Assembly: GCF_001591625.1 (NCBI RefSeq)
Contig: NZ_BCVG01000009.1
Coordinates: forward strand, 1 to 64,000
Direction: 5' to 3'
DNA from: Metabacillus fastidiosus NBRC 101226
GTDB taxonomy: Bacteria; Bacillota; Bacilli; Bacillales; Bacillaceae
DNA length: 64,000 nucleotides
The first letter of the stretch is position 1. Each line of letters begins with the position of its first letter. A program made the position numbers and the translations under genes. Of the stretch, positions 44,711 to 55,084 are shown one piece after another. The notes under the pieces are model-generated. The model was not told the origin of the DNA, made no database searches, and saw only the letters and a program-made list of their open reading frames with translations.

Positions 44711-44855
44711 TATCCTTCGGGGCTGGGTGTAATTCCCAACCGGCGGTGATGAAGCTTTTAAAGCTTCTTAGTCCGTGACCCGCGAACCTTAATGGAAGCG
44801 GTGGATCTAGTGAAATTCTAGGGCCGACAGTGAAAGTCTGGATGGGAGAAGGATC
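44711..44855 (+). promoter_or_regulatory. FMN riboswitch (RFN element)
   Basis: All conserved RFN blocks are present in order: GGGGCTGGGTG, AATTCCCAACCGGCGGT, GACCCGCGA, a variable hairpin, GGGCCGACAGT, and AGTCTGGATGGGAGAAGGA. The 5' ATCCTTC pairs with the 3' GAAGGAT to close the aptamer. It controls the downstream rib operon by FMN-induced termination. Confidence 0.96.
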
Positions 44856-44943
44856 ACATGTTTCTTTTGAAACGAGTAGTAGTTTTCTGTGAAAATATAG
44901 AAAATGCATACTCTTTTTTGACATGCCTAAAAATTCTCTCTTT

Positions 44944-44976
44944 AAAGCCCTGACTATTATTAGTTGGGGCTTTTTT
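44944..44976 (+). terminator. riboswitch-controlled terminator
   Basis: 13-bp stem starting AAAGCCCTGACTA and ending TAGTTGGGGCTTT, then T run. It lies between the aptamer and ribD; the intervening 44860-44940 sequence would hold the antiterminator. Confidence 0.88.
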
Positions 44977-45003
44977 TCATTATTAAAAGCAGAGGGGGTG
45001 TGA

Positions 45004-46095
<1,092 letters not shown>

Positions 46096-46100
46096 CCTAT

Positions 46101-46745
46101 ATGTTTACAGGTATTATCGAAGAGATTGGACGAATTGAGAAAATAGAAAGTGCCAGTGATGCGATTGTTCTTACGATTAAGGCGAAGAAAGTGTTAGAAG
46201 ATGTTCATTTAGGTGATAGTATCGCTGTTAACGGTGTCTGCTTAACAGTTACATCTTTTACAGGTCAATTATTCACTGTTGATGTGATGCCTGAGTCGAT
46301 TAAAGCAACGTCTTTAAAAGATTTAACGAAAGGCTCACCGGTTAATCTGGAACGGGCAATGGCAGCGAATGGCCGTTTTGGAGGTCATTTTGTTTCAGGT
46401 CATGTCGACGGTGTCGGGAAAATTATAAAAAAACAGCCTGTCGGCAATGCGGTTTATTATGAAATTGAGCTTGCTGAAGAGTTGACAGAAACACTTATTT
46501 TAAAAGGATCCATTACAGTTGATGGCGTAAGCCTAACGATATTTGGACTTGAGGCGACGAAGGTCGTTATCTCTATAATTCCGCATACATTGTCTGAAAC
46601 AGTTCTCGGATTTAAAGGTGCGGGTGATATCGTCAATATTGAATGTGATATGCTCGGGAAATATGTGAAAAAACTTATCTCAGGACAGCAGCATAATAAG
46701 CAGTCATCTATAAGCAAAGCATTTTTAGAAGAAAACGGTTTTTAA
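46101..46745 (+). CDS. ribE: riboflavin synthase alpha chain
   Basis: 214 residues made of two repeated lumazine-binding beta barrels (MFTGIIEEIG; GRFGGHFVSGHVDG in the first half, then LILKGSITVDGVSLTI in the second). Dismutates two lumazines to riboflavin. ATG 46101 with AAGGGTGA upstream; the open frame begins three codons earlier in the ribD end. Confidence 0.95.
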   Translation: MFTGIIEEIGRIEKIESASDAIVLTIKAKKVLEDVHLGDSIAVNGVCLTVTSFTGQLFTVDVMPESIKATSLKDLTKGSPVNLERAMAANGRFGGHFVSGHVDGVGKIIKKQPVGNAVYYEIELAEELTETLILKGSITVDGVSLTIFGLEATKVVISIIPHTLSETVLGFKGAGDIVNIECDMLGKYVKKLISGQQHNKQSSISKAFLEENGF

Positions 46746-46764
46746 GTAAGGAAGGGGGATTATG

Positions 46765-47958
46765 ATGTTTCATTCAATTGAAGAAGCACTTGATGATTTA
46801 AAAGCAGGGAAAGTAATTATCGTCGTTGATGATGAAGATCGTGAAAATGAAGGTGATTTTGTTGCATTAGCGGATGGAATTACAGCAGAAGCAATTAATT
46901 TTATGATTAAACATGGACGCGGTTTAGTTTGTGTTCCAATTACAGAGGAAATAGCAGAAAATCTTGATCTGCATCCGATGGTTGATCATAATACAGACCC
47001 GCATGGAACGGCTTTTACTGTTAGTGTCGATTACAAAACGACGACTACAGGTATTAGCGCATTTGAACGTGCAGAAACGATCCAAGCACTGTTGCGTGAA
47101 GATGCTAAGCCAGGTGATTTTAAACGTCCAGGACATATTTTTCCGCTTATTGCAAAAGAGGGCGGGGTTTTAAGAAGAGCTGGACATACGGAAGCCGCTG
47201 TTGATTTAGCAAGACTTAGCAGTGCAAAGCCGGCTGGTGTTATTTGCGAAATTATTAAAGAAGACGGAACGATGGCGAGAGTTCCCGATTTAAAAATTAT
47301 TGCTGAACAATTAGATGTGAAAATGATTACGATTAAAGATTTAATTCTTTACCGTAATAAAACGGATCAATTAGTACAAAGAGAAATTGAGATCAAGCTT
47401 CCCACAGAGTTTGGGGACTTTAGAGCAGTCGGCTACTCGAATATTATTGACGGCAAAGAACATATTGCTCTTGTCAAAGGAGAAATAACATCGGATGAAG
47501 CTACATTGGTCCGTGTTCATTCTGAATGTCTAACAGGGGATGTATTCGGTTCGTTCCGCTGTGACTGCGGACCGCAATTACATGCGGCACTGGCACAAAT
47601 TGAGGAAGAAGGAAAAGGAATACTTCTTTATATGCGCCAGGAAGGAAGAGGAATTGGCCTCCTTAATAAAATGAGAGCTTATAAATTACAGGAAGAAGGC
47701 TATGACACTGTTGAAGCAAATGAAAAACTTGGCTTTGCTCCTGATTTAAGGAATTATGGAATCGGTGCGCAAATATTAAGAGATCTAGGTGTAAAAGAAA
47801 TGAGATTATTGACGAATAACCCGCGTAAAATTGCAGGGTTGGAGGGCTATGGTTTAACAATTGCTGATAGAGTGCCGATTCAGATGCCAACGAAGAAAGA
47901 GAATGAAAATTATTTAAGAACAAAACGTGAAAAATTGGGACATCTTTTAAAATTTTAA
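46765..47958 (+). CDS. ribBA: bifunctional DHBP synthase/GTP cyclohydrolase II
   Basis: 397 residues. The N-terminal half (1-200) makes 3,4-dihydroxy-2-butanone-4-phosphate ([21 protein letters not shown]), and the C-terminal half opens GTP ([19 protein letters not shown] zinc site, [10 protein letters not shown]). The domains feed both branches of riboflavin synthesis. ATG 46765 with GGAAGGGGGA upstream matches the B. subtilis MFH start; an ATG one codon earlier is possible. Confidence 0.97.
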   Translation: MFHSIEEALDDLKAGKVIIVVDDEDRENEGDFVALADGITAEAINFMIKHGRGLVCVPITEEIAENLDLHPMVDHNTDPHGTAFTVSVDYKTTTTGISAFERAETIQALLREDAKPGDFKRPGHIFPLIAKEGGVLRRAGHTEAAVDLARLSSAKPAGVICEIIKEDGTMARVPDLKIIAEQLDVKMITIKDLILYRNKTDQLVQREIEIKLPTEFGDFRAVGYSNIIDGKEHIALVKGEITSDEATLVRVHSECLTGDVFGSFRCDCGPQLHAALAQIEEEGKGILLYMRQEGRGIGLLNKMRAYKLQEEGYDTVEANEKLGFAPDLRNYGIGAQILRDLGVKEMRLLTNNPRKIAGLEGYGLTIADRVPIQMPTKKENENYLRTKREKLGHLLKF

Positions 47959-47975
47959 ATTTGGGGGAATTAGAA

Positions 47976-48440
47976 ATGACAACATTTGAAGGTAATTTAC
48001 TAGGATCAGGATTAAAAGTAGCAATCGTTGTAGCGAGATTTAATGATTTTATTACGAGCCGTTTATTAGGCGGGGCACAAGATGGTCTTATACGTCATGG
48101 TGTGGAAGAAAATAATATTGATATTGCGTGGGTTCCGGGTGCATTTGAACTTCCGTTAGTAGCAAAAAAACTGGCTGAATCTAAAAAATACGATGCAGTT
48201 ATTACGCTGGGAACAGTTATTAGAGGTGCGACAACGCATTATGACTATGTTTGTAATGAAGCAGCTAAAGGTATTTCACAAGCATCATTATCAACTGGTG
48301 TTCCTGTTATTTTCGGTCTGGTAACGACAGAAACAATTGAACAGGCAATTGAGCGTGCAGGGACAAAAGCAGGTAATAAAGGATATGACTCAGCTATTAC
48401 TGCAATTGAAATGGCAAATTTACTTAGGTCTATTCATTAA
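47976..48440 (+). CDS. ribH: lumazine synthase
   Basis: 154 residues, icosahedral enzyme condensing the ribD product with DHBP. Family motifs: [39 protein letters not shown]-like [12 protein letters not shown] 47976 with GGGGGAAT upstream. Followed by a hairpin, then ribT. Confidence 0.97.
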   Translation: MTTFEGNLLGSGLKVAIVVARFNDFITSRLLGGAQDGLIRHGVEENNIDIAWVPGAFELPLVAKKLAESKKYDAVITLGTVIRGATTHYDYVCNEAAKGISQASLSTGVPVIFGLVTTETIEQAIERAGTKAGNKGYDSAITAIEMANLLRSIH

Positions 48441-48521
48441 TTTTAGCATTTACTGTTTAAAAGCGAGCGAAAACTGTATATAATGTTTTGAGAAGTAGTT
48501 CTTCTCTAAAACAATAAAATG

Positions 48522-48560
48522 AAGAAAAGTAAAAGTATAATAAGCTTTTGCTTTTCTTAT
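48522..48560 (+). terminator. hairpin between ribH and ribT
   Basis: 14-bp A/T-rich stem (AAGAAAAGTAAAAG with CTTTTGCTTTTCTT, one wobble) then ATTTC. Partial terminator before ribT. A small GAGAAG/CTTCTC hairpin lies just upstream (48490-48506). Confidence 0.6.
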
Positions 48561-48571
48561 TTCGCTAATGA

Positions 48572-48940
<369 letters not shown>

Positions 48941-48944
48941 TCAT

Positions 48945-48995
48945 AAAGACGAAAGGACAGCGGCTAATTACATCCTCTGTCCTTTTGTCTTTTTA
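48945..48995. terminator. convergent terminator
   Basis: 16-bp stem AAAGACGAAAGGACAG/CTGTCCTTTTGTCTTT (one wobble), 16-nt loop, T run on the plus strand; overlaps the end of ypuF. Confidence 0.85.
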
Positions 48996-49494
48996 AAAGA
49001 TTAAGCTCTCTTTCTTTTATGACGTCTGTCCGGTCCCTTTTTGAATGTTTATGAAGGATGAATTCATTTTTTAGATCGCTTTCCTGGTCCCAAATAAGTC
49101 CGCGCTTTTTGCATTCTTCTATACATTTTGCTTTTAAAGCCTGATCAGCAATCGGCATCGTGAAACTTTTATAAGGCTTATATTCAATAATATCAGCTTT
49201 TACTCTTTGTAATTGGACAAGAAGCTCATTCGCTTGTAAGCCGAGTTGTGTAATAGCAGCAGTATTGACGGTTAAAAGGTTAATGGAGCTGTTAATCATT
49301 TTTAAAGCTCCTTTAAAATTCCCTCTTCTTTGATGGTAAAGTCCGACAGCAATTTGAATAAGACCGACCCAATAATCTTTTCGTTCAGAAGGGGGGGCCT
49401 CTTTCCAATGTTCCTCGAGAACTTCATGGCATTCGAAATAGTCACGGTCCCCATGAAAGTGGACGAGGTAATTAATATATGCATGATCATACAT
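48964..49494 (-). CDS. ypuF: DUF309 family protein (YpuF-like)
   Basis: 176 residues. The DUF309 signature FECHEVLEEHWKE is at about residues 19-31 and IQIAVGLYHQRRGN at about 46-59; the remainder is helical and basic. Function unknown. ATG 49494 with AAAGGAT upstream; an open extension of 39 codons lacks a ribosome site. Confidence 0.88.
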   Translation of the reverse strand: MYDHAYINYLVHFHGDRDYFECHEVLEEHWKEAPPSERKDYWVGLIQIAVGLYHQRRGNFKGALKMINSSINLLTVNTAAITQLGLQANELLVQLQRVKADIIEYKPYKSFTMPIADQALKAKCIEECKKRGLIWDQESDLKNEFILHKHSKRDRTDVIKERELNLLKRQKDRGCN

Positions 49495-49598
49495 GAAAAA
49501 CAATCCTTTCAAGATTAAATTATGTATAGCCACTAGTTTACCATAGATTGAAAAAGGGTTTCCCCGTTTATAGGAAAACCCGTCTGTTTCATATGTGC

Positions 49599-49694
49599 TT
49601 AGTAAAGCCAAGCTGCCCCAACAATAATTAATAAAATAAATAATACAACGATTAACGCAAAACCTCCGCCATAGTTAAAACCTGCATCACCCAT
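49599..49694 (-). CDS. YjcZ-family sporulation micropeptide
   Basis: 31 residues: a Gly/Tyr-rich head (FNYGGGF) and one membrane helix ALIVVLFILLIIVGAAW ending in LY, the standard YjcZ pattern. These small hydrophobic proteins are abundant in Bacillus spores. ATG with GGAGG upstream (spacing about 8) and a mother-cell-type promoter at 49732-49760. Confidence 0.9.
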   Translation of the reverse strand: MGDAGFNYGGGFALIVVLFILLIIVGAAWLY

Positions 49695-49731
49695 TGAAAA
49701 TTCCTCCTCAATTTTTAAGATTTTACATTTG

Positions 49732-49760
49732 TATCATATGATTAGAATGAATAATTGTAT
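49732..49760 (-). promoter_or_regulatory. SigK/SigE-type promoter of the YjcZ gene
   Basis: Minus strand: ATAC (49760-49757), 16 nt, CATATGATA (49740-49732), matching the SigK -10 CATAnnnTA and also the SigE CATAnnnT. Which factor is used cannot be told. Confidence 0.6.
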
Positions 49761-49861
49761 GGGCGAATGTCTCGCTTCTTTGTTTTTTCTATTTAACTAT
49801 TGGTCAAAGTGGCATAATGTTCTATACTAGATGTTGTCTATTTGAGAATGGTGGGATTTAT

Positions 49862-50602
49862 TTGCAGTATCAAGTGAAAATTGATGCATTTGAAGGGCCA
49901 CTGGACCTTTTATTGCATTTAATAAATAAGCTGGAAATTGATATTTATGATATACCGGTTGCTAAAATTACAGAGCAGTATATGATATATATCCATACAA
50001 TGCAGGAGCTGAAGCTTGATGTTGCTTCAGAATATTTAGTAATGGCAGCTACGCTTTTATCGATAAAAAGCCGAATGCTTCTTCCAAAACAAGAAGAGCT
50101 GTTTGAATCGGAATTTGGCGAGGAGTATGAAGAAGATCCTCGTGAACAATTAATTGAGCGTTTAATTGACTATCGCAAATATAAAGAAGCGGCAGAGGAG
50201 CTGCGTTCTTTAGAAGAAGAGCGGGCACAAGTATATACGAAAGCTCCAAGCGATTTAAGTGAGTATACAGAGCAAAAGAACAATGAACCGCAAATATTAA
50301 ATGTTACGTTATATGATATGCTCGGTGCATTCCAGAAAATGATGAGACGGAAGAAAATTCAAAAGCCTTTGCAAACGAAAATTACAAAACAGGAAATTCC
50401 GATTCAGACGAGGATGGATGAAATACTCATTGATTTAAGAAAAAGGCCTGGCAGGAGAAGATTTCAGGATTTATTCCCTTCTGATAGCAGAGAGTATTTA
50501 GTTGTTACTTTTTTAGCTATTTTAGAATTGATGAAAACAAATCATATTACGATTGAACAAGAAAATAATTTTGCAGATATATATATAGTAGGGAGTGAAT
50601 AA
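49862..50602 (+). CDS. scpA: segregation and condensation protein A
   Basis: 246 residues; kleisin subunit that bridges the Smc heads and joins ScpB in the condensin complex. The N-terminal [12 protein letters not shown] motif binds Smc; the C-terminal winged helix ([12 protein letters not shown]) binds the other head. TTG 49862 with GGTGGGAT upstream, giving the same N-terminus as B. subtilis. Three bases before scpB. Confidence 0.95.
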   Translation: MQYQVKIDAFEGPLDLLLHLINKLEIDIYDIPVAKITEQYMIYIHTMQELKLDVASEYLVMAATLLSIKSRMLLPKQEELFESEFGEEYEEDPREQLIERLIDYRKYKEAAEELRSLEEERAQVYTKAPSDLSEYTEQKNNEPQILNVTLYDMLGAFQKMMRRKKIQKPLQTKITKQEIPIQTRMDEILIDLRKRPGRRRFQDLFPSDSREYLVVTFLAILELMKTNHITIEQENNFADIYIVGSE

Positions 50603-50605
50603 TTC

Positions 50606-51199
50606 ATGGCTTTAGCAGTTGCCGAATGGAAATCAATCGTCGAAGCATTACTGTTTGCGGCAGGAGATGAGGGACTCTCTATCAGTCAATTGATGACAGT
50701 GCTTGAATTGGATGAACAGGCAGTAACAGATATATTAGCTGAATTGGCGGAAGTATATGAGAATGAAGAACGGGGAATTGAGCTCGTTCAAGTAGCTGGT
50801 ATTTATCAGTTAACGACAAAGAAAATTCATGCAGTATATTTAAAAAAGCTAGTAGAAACACCGGGGAATGCATCTTTATCCCAAGCAGCGCTTGAGACAC
50901 TGGCGATCATTGCTTACCGTCAGCCGATTACAAGAATAGAAATTGAAGAAATACGCGGTGTGAAAGCAGAGCGTCCGTTGCAGACATTAGTAGCAAAGAC
51001 ACTTGTTAAAGAAGTCGGAAGGGTCGAAGGATCAGGCCGAGCTATTTTATACGGTACAACGAAGGAATTTTTAGAACATTTCGGTTTAAAAACAATTGAA
51101 GAACTTCCGCCCCTCAGTGAAAGAGAAGAGGATGAATTCGTTCAGGAGGAAGCGGATTTATTTTTTGAAAAATTTAATTCAACATTTGAAGATATGTAA
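50606..51199 (+). CDS. scpB: segregation and condensation protein B
   Basis: 197 residues; dimer of two winged-helix domains that binds the middle of Scp[13 protein letters not shown] at the N-terminus and [24 protein letters not shown] centrally are family hallmarks. Acidic tail. GGGAGTG upstream of ATG. Confidence 0.96.
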   Translation: MALAVAEWKSIVEALLFAAGDEGLSISQLMTVLELDEQAVTDILAELAEVYENEERGIELVQVAGIYQLTTKKIHAVYLKKLVETPGNASLSQAALETLAIIAYRQPITRIEIEEIRGVKAERPLQTLVAKTLVKEVGRVEGSGRAILYGTTKEFLEHFGLKTIEELPPLSEREEDEFVQEEADLFFEKFNSTFEDM

Positions 51200-51226
51200 A
51201 GGCCGGCTGGCTGTCTACGTATCATT

Positions 51227-51262
51227 AAGAGAGGATAACCAATATTCGGTTTCCTCTTTTTG
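51227..51262 (+). terminator. scpAB terminator
   Basis: Imperfect stem AAGAGAGGATAACC/GGTTTCCTCTT (one bulge) with TTTTTG tail. Confidence 0.65.
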
Positions 51263-51278
51263 TTATTTTAATTTTCAT

Positions 51279-51306
51279 TCATAACCTTTGTCCACTCGCA
51301 TAAACT
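51279..51306 (+). promoter_or_regulatory. SigE-type promoter of dacB-spmAB
   Basis: TCATAAC (51279-51285), 13 nt, CATAAACT (51299-51306; fits CATAnnnT). 31 bases before dacB, which is SigE-controlled in B. subtilis. Same layout as the spoIIM promoter. Confidence 0.65.
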
Positions 51307-51337
51307 TGTACAAAACAATTAAGGGGACGTGGAGGTT

Positions 51338-52489
51338 ATGTCGCAATTAAAGAAAATAACAATAATAGCAATCGTTCTTATATTCATTTTTGCACTTTTC
51401 CCATTACGCTCATCCGCATTAGGTGTGAGTGCACAAGGTGCAATTTTAATGGAGCAGGAATCGGGGCGGATATTGTATGAAAAAAATGCCCATGAAAAGC
51501 TAAGAATTGCGAGCATAACGAAAATTATGACAGCAATTTTAGCAATTGAGTCAGAGAAACTGGATGAACAGGTGAAAGTGAGTGAGAGAGCGACACTTGC
51601 CGAAGGTTCCTCCATCTATTTACAAAAAGGGGAGAAGATAAAGCTGGAGGATTTAGTTTACGGCTTAATGCTCCGTTCAGGAAATGATTCGGCAGTTGCC
51701 ATTGCAGAACATGTTGGCGGGAGTCTGGAAGGCTTTGTTTATTTAATGAATAAAAAAGCCGAAGAACTTGGGATGAAAAATACAGAATTTGCAAATCCGC
51801 ATGGATTGGATGATCATGAAAACCATTATTCAACCGCATACGATATGGCGATTTTAACAAAATACGCGATGGGAAATCCAATTTTTCGCGAAATATCAGG
51901 AACGGAAACATATCGTGCACCAAATCCGAATGAAGAATGGGATCGGGTATGGAGAAATAAAAATAAATTAGTAACAGGTTTATACGAATATGCTACCGGA
52001 GGGAAGACGGGGTATACAAAAAGGGCAAAAAGGACGCTCGTATCAACGGCTTCCAAGAGTGGATTAGATACGATTGTCGTAACGATTAATGATCCTGATG
52101 ATTGGCGCGATCATATGAATTTGCATAATTATGCATTCGCCTCATATGAACTCGTCAAAATTAAAAGAAAAGGAACGATAAAAAATATTAAAGATTCAGT
52201 TTACAAAAATAAGATTTTCATTAAGCGTGATGTACTCTATCCATTAAAAGAGGAAGAGTTAGATCAGCTGGAAATAGATATTAGGCTGTTAAAACCGAAG
52301 AAAGAATGGAATGATGCAAAAGATATTCCAAATATAGTAGGACGAATGACGATTTTACTAAATGATAAAAAAATTGAAGAACTGCCAATTTACTATGATA
52401 ACGGAAATGTAAGCACGACTGACGACTCTGTTCTGCAGTCATTTCGCATGTTGTTTTTTGCGTTAGCCGGTGGTAAATATTATGGTTAA
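51338..52489 (+). CDS. dacB: sporulation D-alanyl-D-alanine carboxypeptidase DacB
   Basis: 383 residues; PBP5*-type enzyme that controls cross-linking of the spore cortex. Signal peptide to about SSA (residue 26). Motifs SITK, SGND and KTG (GGKTGYTK). Second such enzyme in the window after dacF. ATG 51338; AAGGGGA lies 10 nt upstream and GGAGG 2 nt upstream. The open frame starts three codons earlier at a GTG. Confidence 0.94.
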   Translation: MSQLKKITIIAIVLIFIFALFPLRSSALGVSAQGAILMEQESGRILYEKNAHEKLRIASITKIMTAILAIESEKLDEQVKVSERATLAEGSSIYLQKGEKIKLEDLVYGLMLRSGNDSAVAIAEHVGGSLEGFVYLMNKKAEELGMKNTEFANPHGLDDHENHYSTAYDMAILTKYAMGNPIFREISGTETYRAPNPNEEWDRVWRNKNKLVTGLYEYATGGKTGYTKRAKRTLVSTASKSGLDTIVVTINDPDDWRDHMNLHNYAFASYELVKIKRKGTIKNIKDSVYKNKIFIKRDVLYPLKEEELDQLEIDIRLLKPKKEWNDAKDIPNIVGRMTILLNDKKIEELPIYYDNGNVSTTDDSVLQSFRMLFFALAGGKYYG

Positions 52490-53069
52490 TTTAATTTGGG
52501 TTTTTCTCACGTTGATAGGGATCGTCTTTGCGATGTTTAACGGAACAATGGAAGAAGTAAATGAAGCCATTTTTAAAGGTGGGAAGGAAGCTGTTACAAT
52601 TTCAATCGGTTTAATAAGTGTACTTGTTTTCTGGCTTGGCTTAATGAAAATTGCTGAGGCAGCAGGATTGCTGGAGAAATTATCAAACCTATTTAAGCCG
52701 TTCGTTTCAAGGCTTTTTCCAGAAGTGCCGCCGGAACATCCAGCGATGGGATATATGTTATCGAATATGATGGCGAATATGTTCGGTTTAGGAAATGCTG
52801 CAACACCGCTTGGAATAAAAGCAATGGAGCAATTAAAAGTTTTAAATGGCGGATCAGAACACGCCAGCCGCTCGATGATTACATTTTTAGCGATTAATAC
52901 ATCAAGTATTACGTTAATTCCAACGACTGTTATTGCAATCCGTATGACATACGGCTCTGATTCCCCGACAGAGATTGTTGGACCAACACTTTTAGCGACT
53001 GTTTTATCGGCGATCGGTGCTATTTTAATTGACAGATATTTTTATTACCGGAGAAAAAGAAAGGGGTAA
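52482..53069 (+). CDS. spmA: spore maturation protein A
   Basis: 195 residues, five to six membrane helices; needed with SpmB for dehydration of the spore core. [17 protein letters not shown] and [15 protein letters not shown] are the conserved nucleoside-recognition-type (gate) segments. Starts 8 bp inside the dacB end. Confidence 0.95.
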   Translation: MVNLIWVFLTLIGIVFAMFNGTMEEVNEAIFKGGKEAVTISIGLISVLVFWLGLMKIAEAAGLLEKLSNLFKPFVSRLFPEVPPEHPAMGYMLSNMMANMFGLGNAATPLGIKAMEQLKVLNGGSEHASRSMITFLAINTSSITLIPTTVIAIRMTYGSDSPTEIVGPTLLATVLSAIGAILIDRYFYYRRKRKG

Positions 53070-53075
53070 TGGAAG

Positions 53076-53603
53076 ATGGGATTAATAAGCACTGTTTCCT
53101 TATGGTTAATTCCCCTCATAATCGGATTTATTTTATTATATGGGACGATAAAAAAAGTACCGACGTATGAAACATTTGTTGAGGGAGGAAAAGAAGGGAT
53201 TAAAATCTCATTCTCCATCATTCCTTATTTAGTCGGTATGCTCATTTCCATTTCTATTTTCAGGGCATCAGGGGCATTGGAATTTATGATGAGTTTTTTT
53301 AAGCCGGTTCTTAATTTCATTCATTTTCCAGCCGAAATGCTCCCGCTCGCTTTAATCAGACCGATCTCAGGAACGGCAGCATTAGGATTAACGACTGATA
53401 TTATCGCCACATACGGTCCTGATTCTTTTATCGGAAGGCTTGCTTCTGTTATGCAGGGGAGCACAGATACGACGCTTTATGTTCTAACTGTTTACTTCGG
53501 GGCGGTCGGCATTAAGAAGATGGGAGACGCGCTAAAGGTCGGTTTGCTTGCTGATGTAGTCGGAATTGTAGCTTCGGTTATAATTGTTACACTTCTTTTT
53601 TAA
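53076..53603 (+). CDS. spmB: spore maturation protein B
   Basis: 175 residues, membrane partner of SpmA with the same gate-domain family pattern (KEGIKISFSIIPYLVGM; RPISGTAALGLTTDI). ATG with AAGGGG upstream. Last gene of the dacB operon. Confidence 0.95.
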   Translation: MGLISTVSLWLIPLIIGFILLYGTIKKVPTYETFVEGGKEGIKISFSIIPYLVGMLISISIFRASGALEFMMSFFKPVLNFIHFPAEMLPLALIRPISGTAALGLTTDIIATYGPDSFIGRLASVMQGSTDTTLYVLTVYFGAVGIKKMGDALKVGLLADVVGIVASVIIVTLLF

Positions 53604-53604
53604 T

Positions 53605-53628
53605 AAGCGCCTTATGGCGTTTTTTTAT
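53605..53628 (+). terminator. dacB-spmAB terminator
   Basis: 7-bp stem AAGCGCC/GGCGTTT with TTAT loop and T7. Confidence 0.85.
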
Positions 53629-53721
53629 TTAGGAAAAAAGAGAACCGTTTCATATGGAGAATTGTATCAAAACTTGTTAAAAAACGTAGAAACGAGTAAT
53701 ATGTTAACGAGGTGAACGCAA

Positions 53722-54456
53722 ATGGAACGCTTACAAAAAGTAATTGCACACGCAGGAATTGCGTCAAGAAGAAAAGCAGAACAGCTGATTCAAGAAGGAA
53801 AAGTGAAAGTAAATGGAAAGGTTGTTACAGAGCTTGGGACAAAGGTTACTGACCAGGACAGAGTAGAAGTGGAAGGTGTACCGCTTGAGCGCGAAGAACC
53901 GGTATATTTACTGCTGTATAAGCCGACAGGGGTTATTTCGGCTGTTAAAGATGATAAAAATCGAAAAGTCGTTACTGATTTTTTCCCTTATATAACACAA
54001 CGTATCTATCCGATTGGCAGACTTGATTATGATACATCGGGACTTCTATTGTTAACAAATGATGGGGAGTTTGCAAATATCCTCACGCATCCCCGTTATG
54101 AAGTTGAAAAAACATATGTGGCAAAATTAAAAGGCATCCCGCTTCGTGAACAGGTAAAACAGCTGGAAAGAGGAATTCAGTTAGAAGACGGGAAAACAGC
54201 TCCGGCAAAAGTGAAAGTTCTATCGATTGATAAAAAGAAACAAACATCGATCGTTGAAATAAAAATTAGGGAAGGACGCAATCGCCAAGTGCGGAGAATG
54301 TTTGAAGCAATCGGCCATCAAGTTCAGAAGCTGAAACGTGAGCAGTTTGCCTTCTTAGATTTAAAAGGGCTTAGTACTGGTGATTCACGCGAGCTTACTC
54401 CCCATGAAGTGAAGCAATTAAGAGCGTTGGCATTACATGGAAGAAATGCCAATTAA
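53722..54456 (+). CDS. rluB: 23S rRNA pseudouridine synthase RluB
   Basis: 244 residues. An S4 RNA-binding domain (1-60; RRKAEQLIQEGKVKVNG) followed by the RluB/RsuA catalytic domain with GRLDYDTSGLLLLTNDG; D102 is catalytic. Modifies U2605-type residue (E. coli numbering) of 23S rRNA. ATG with GAGGTGAA upstream. Same place as ypuL in B. subtilis. Confidence 0.95.
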   Translation: MERLQKVIAHAGIASRRKAEQLIQEGKVKVNGKVVTELGTKVTDQDRVEVEGVPLEREEPVYLLLYKPTGVISAVKDDKNRKVVTDFFPYITQRIYPIGRLDYDTSGLLLLTNDGEFANILTHPRYEVEKTYVAKLKGIPLREQVKQLERGIQLEDGKTAPAKVKVLSIDKKKQTSIVEIKIREGRNRQVRRMFEAIGHQVQKLKREQFAFLDLKGLSTGDSRELTPHEVKQLRALALHGRNAN

Positions 54457-54546
54457 GTTTCACATAAACTTCATATAATCTCTAAAGCTGCCATTTTGGA
54501 TAATGATATAATTATTTTGAATGTAATTAGTGTAGGGAGCAAAGCT

Positions 54547-55068
54547 ATGAAAAAAAATCGTTTACTCGTACGCACGGTTATTTTAGTCATCTTAATTGGA
54601 GCACTTGGTTATACGCTCTATATAAACTTTTTTGCTAATAAAGAACTCGTTAAGCCGGGAGATCAGGCTCCGGACTTTATTTTAACTGATTTAGAAGGCA
54701 ATAAGCATAAGCTTTCTGATTATAAGGGAAAGGGTGTCTTTCTGAATTTTTGGGGTACTTGGTGTGCACCTTGTGAATATGAAATGCCTTATATGGAAAA
54801 TCAGTATAAATATTATAAAGATAAGGGTGTAGTAGTTCTGGCTGTTAATATTGGCGAATCAGATATTGCGGTGCAAAACTTTGTCAATAAACATGAACTT
54901 ACTTTCCCTATCTTATTAGATAAAGATGGGCAAGTAAAAGATGCCTATGGAGTTAAGCCGCTGCCGACCACTTTTTTAATAGATAAAGAAGGAAAAGTGG
55001 TAGAAATTCAGACAAGGTCGATGACAGAAAGAATGGTTCGGGACTATATGGAAAAGATTAAACCTTGA
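54547..55068 (+). CDS. resA: thiol-disulfide oxidoreductase ResA
   Basis: 174 residues; membrane-anchored (helix about 8-30) thioredoxin fold facing outside, reducing apocytochrome c heme-binding cysteines. Active site is C73-A-P-C76 (B. subtilis has CEPC), with the conserved Glu three residues on (E79) and the PTTFLI cis-Pro loop. ATG 54547 with GGGAG 7 nt upstream; the frame stays open upstream but without signals. First of resABC. Confidence 0.95.
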   Translation: MKKNRLLVRTVILVILIGALGYTLYINFFANKELVKPGDQAPDFILTDLEGNKHKLSDYKGKGVFLNFWGTWCAPCEYEMPYMENQYKYYKDKGVVVLAVNIGESDIAVQNFVNKHELTFPILLDKDGQVKDAYGVKPLPTTFLIDKEGKVVEIQTRSMTERMVRDYMEKIKP

Positions 55069-55084
55069 ACGGAGAGTTTTAAAC

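Noticed and set aside
44697-44924. 75-codon minus-strand frame across the FMN riboswitch
   Set aside because: Antisense of the aptamer; the RNA motif fully explains the sequence conservation.
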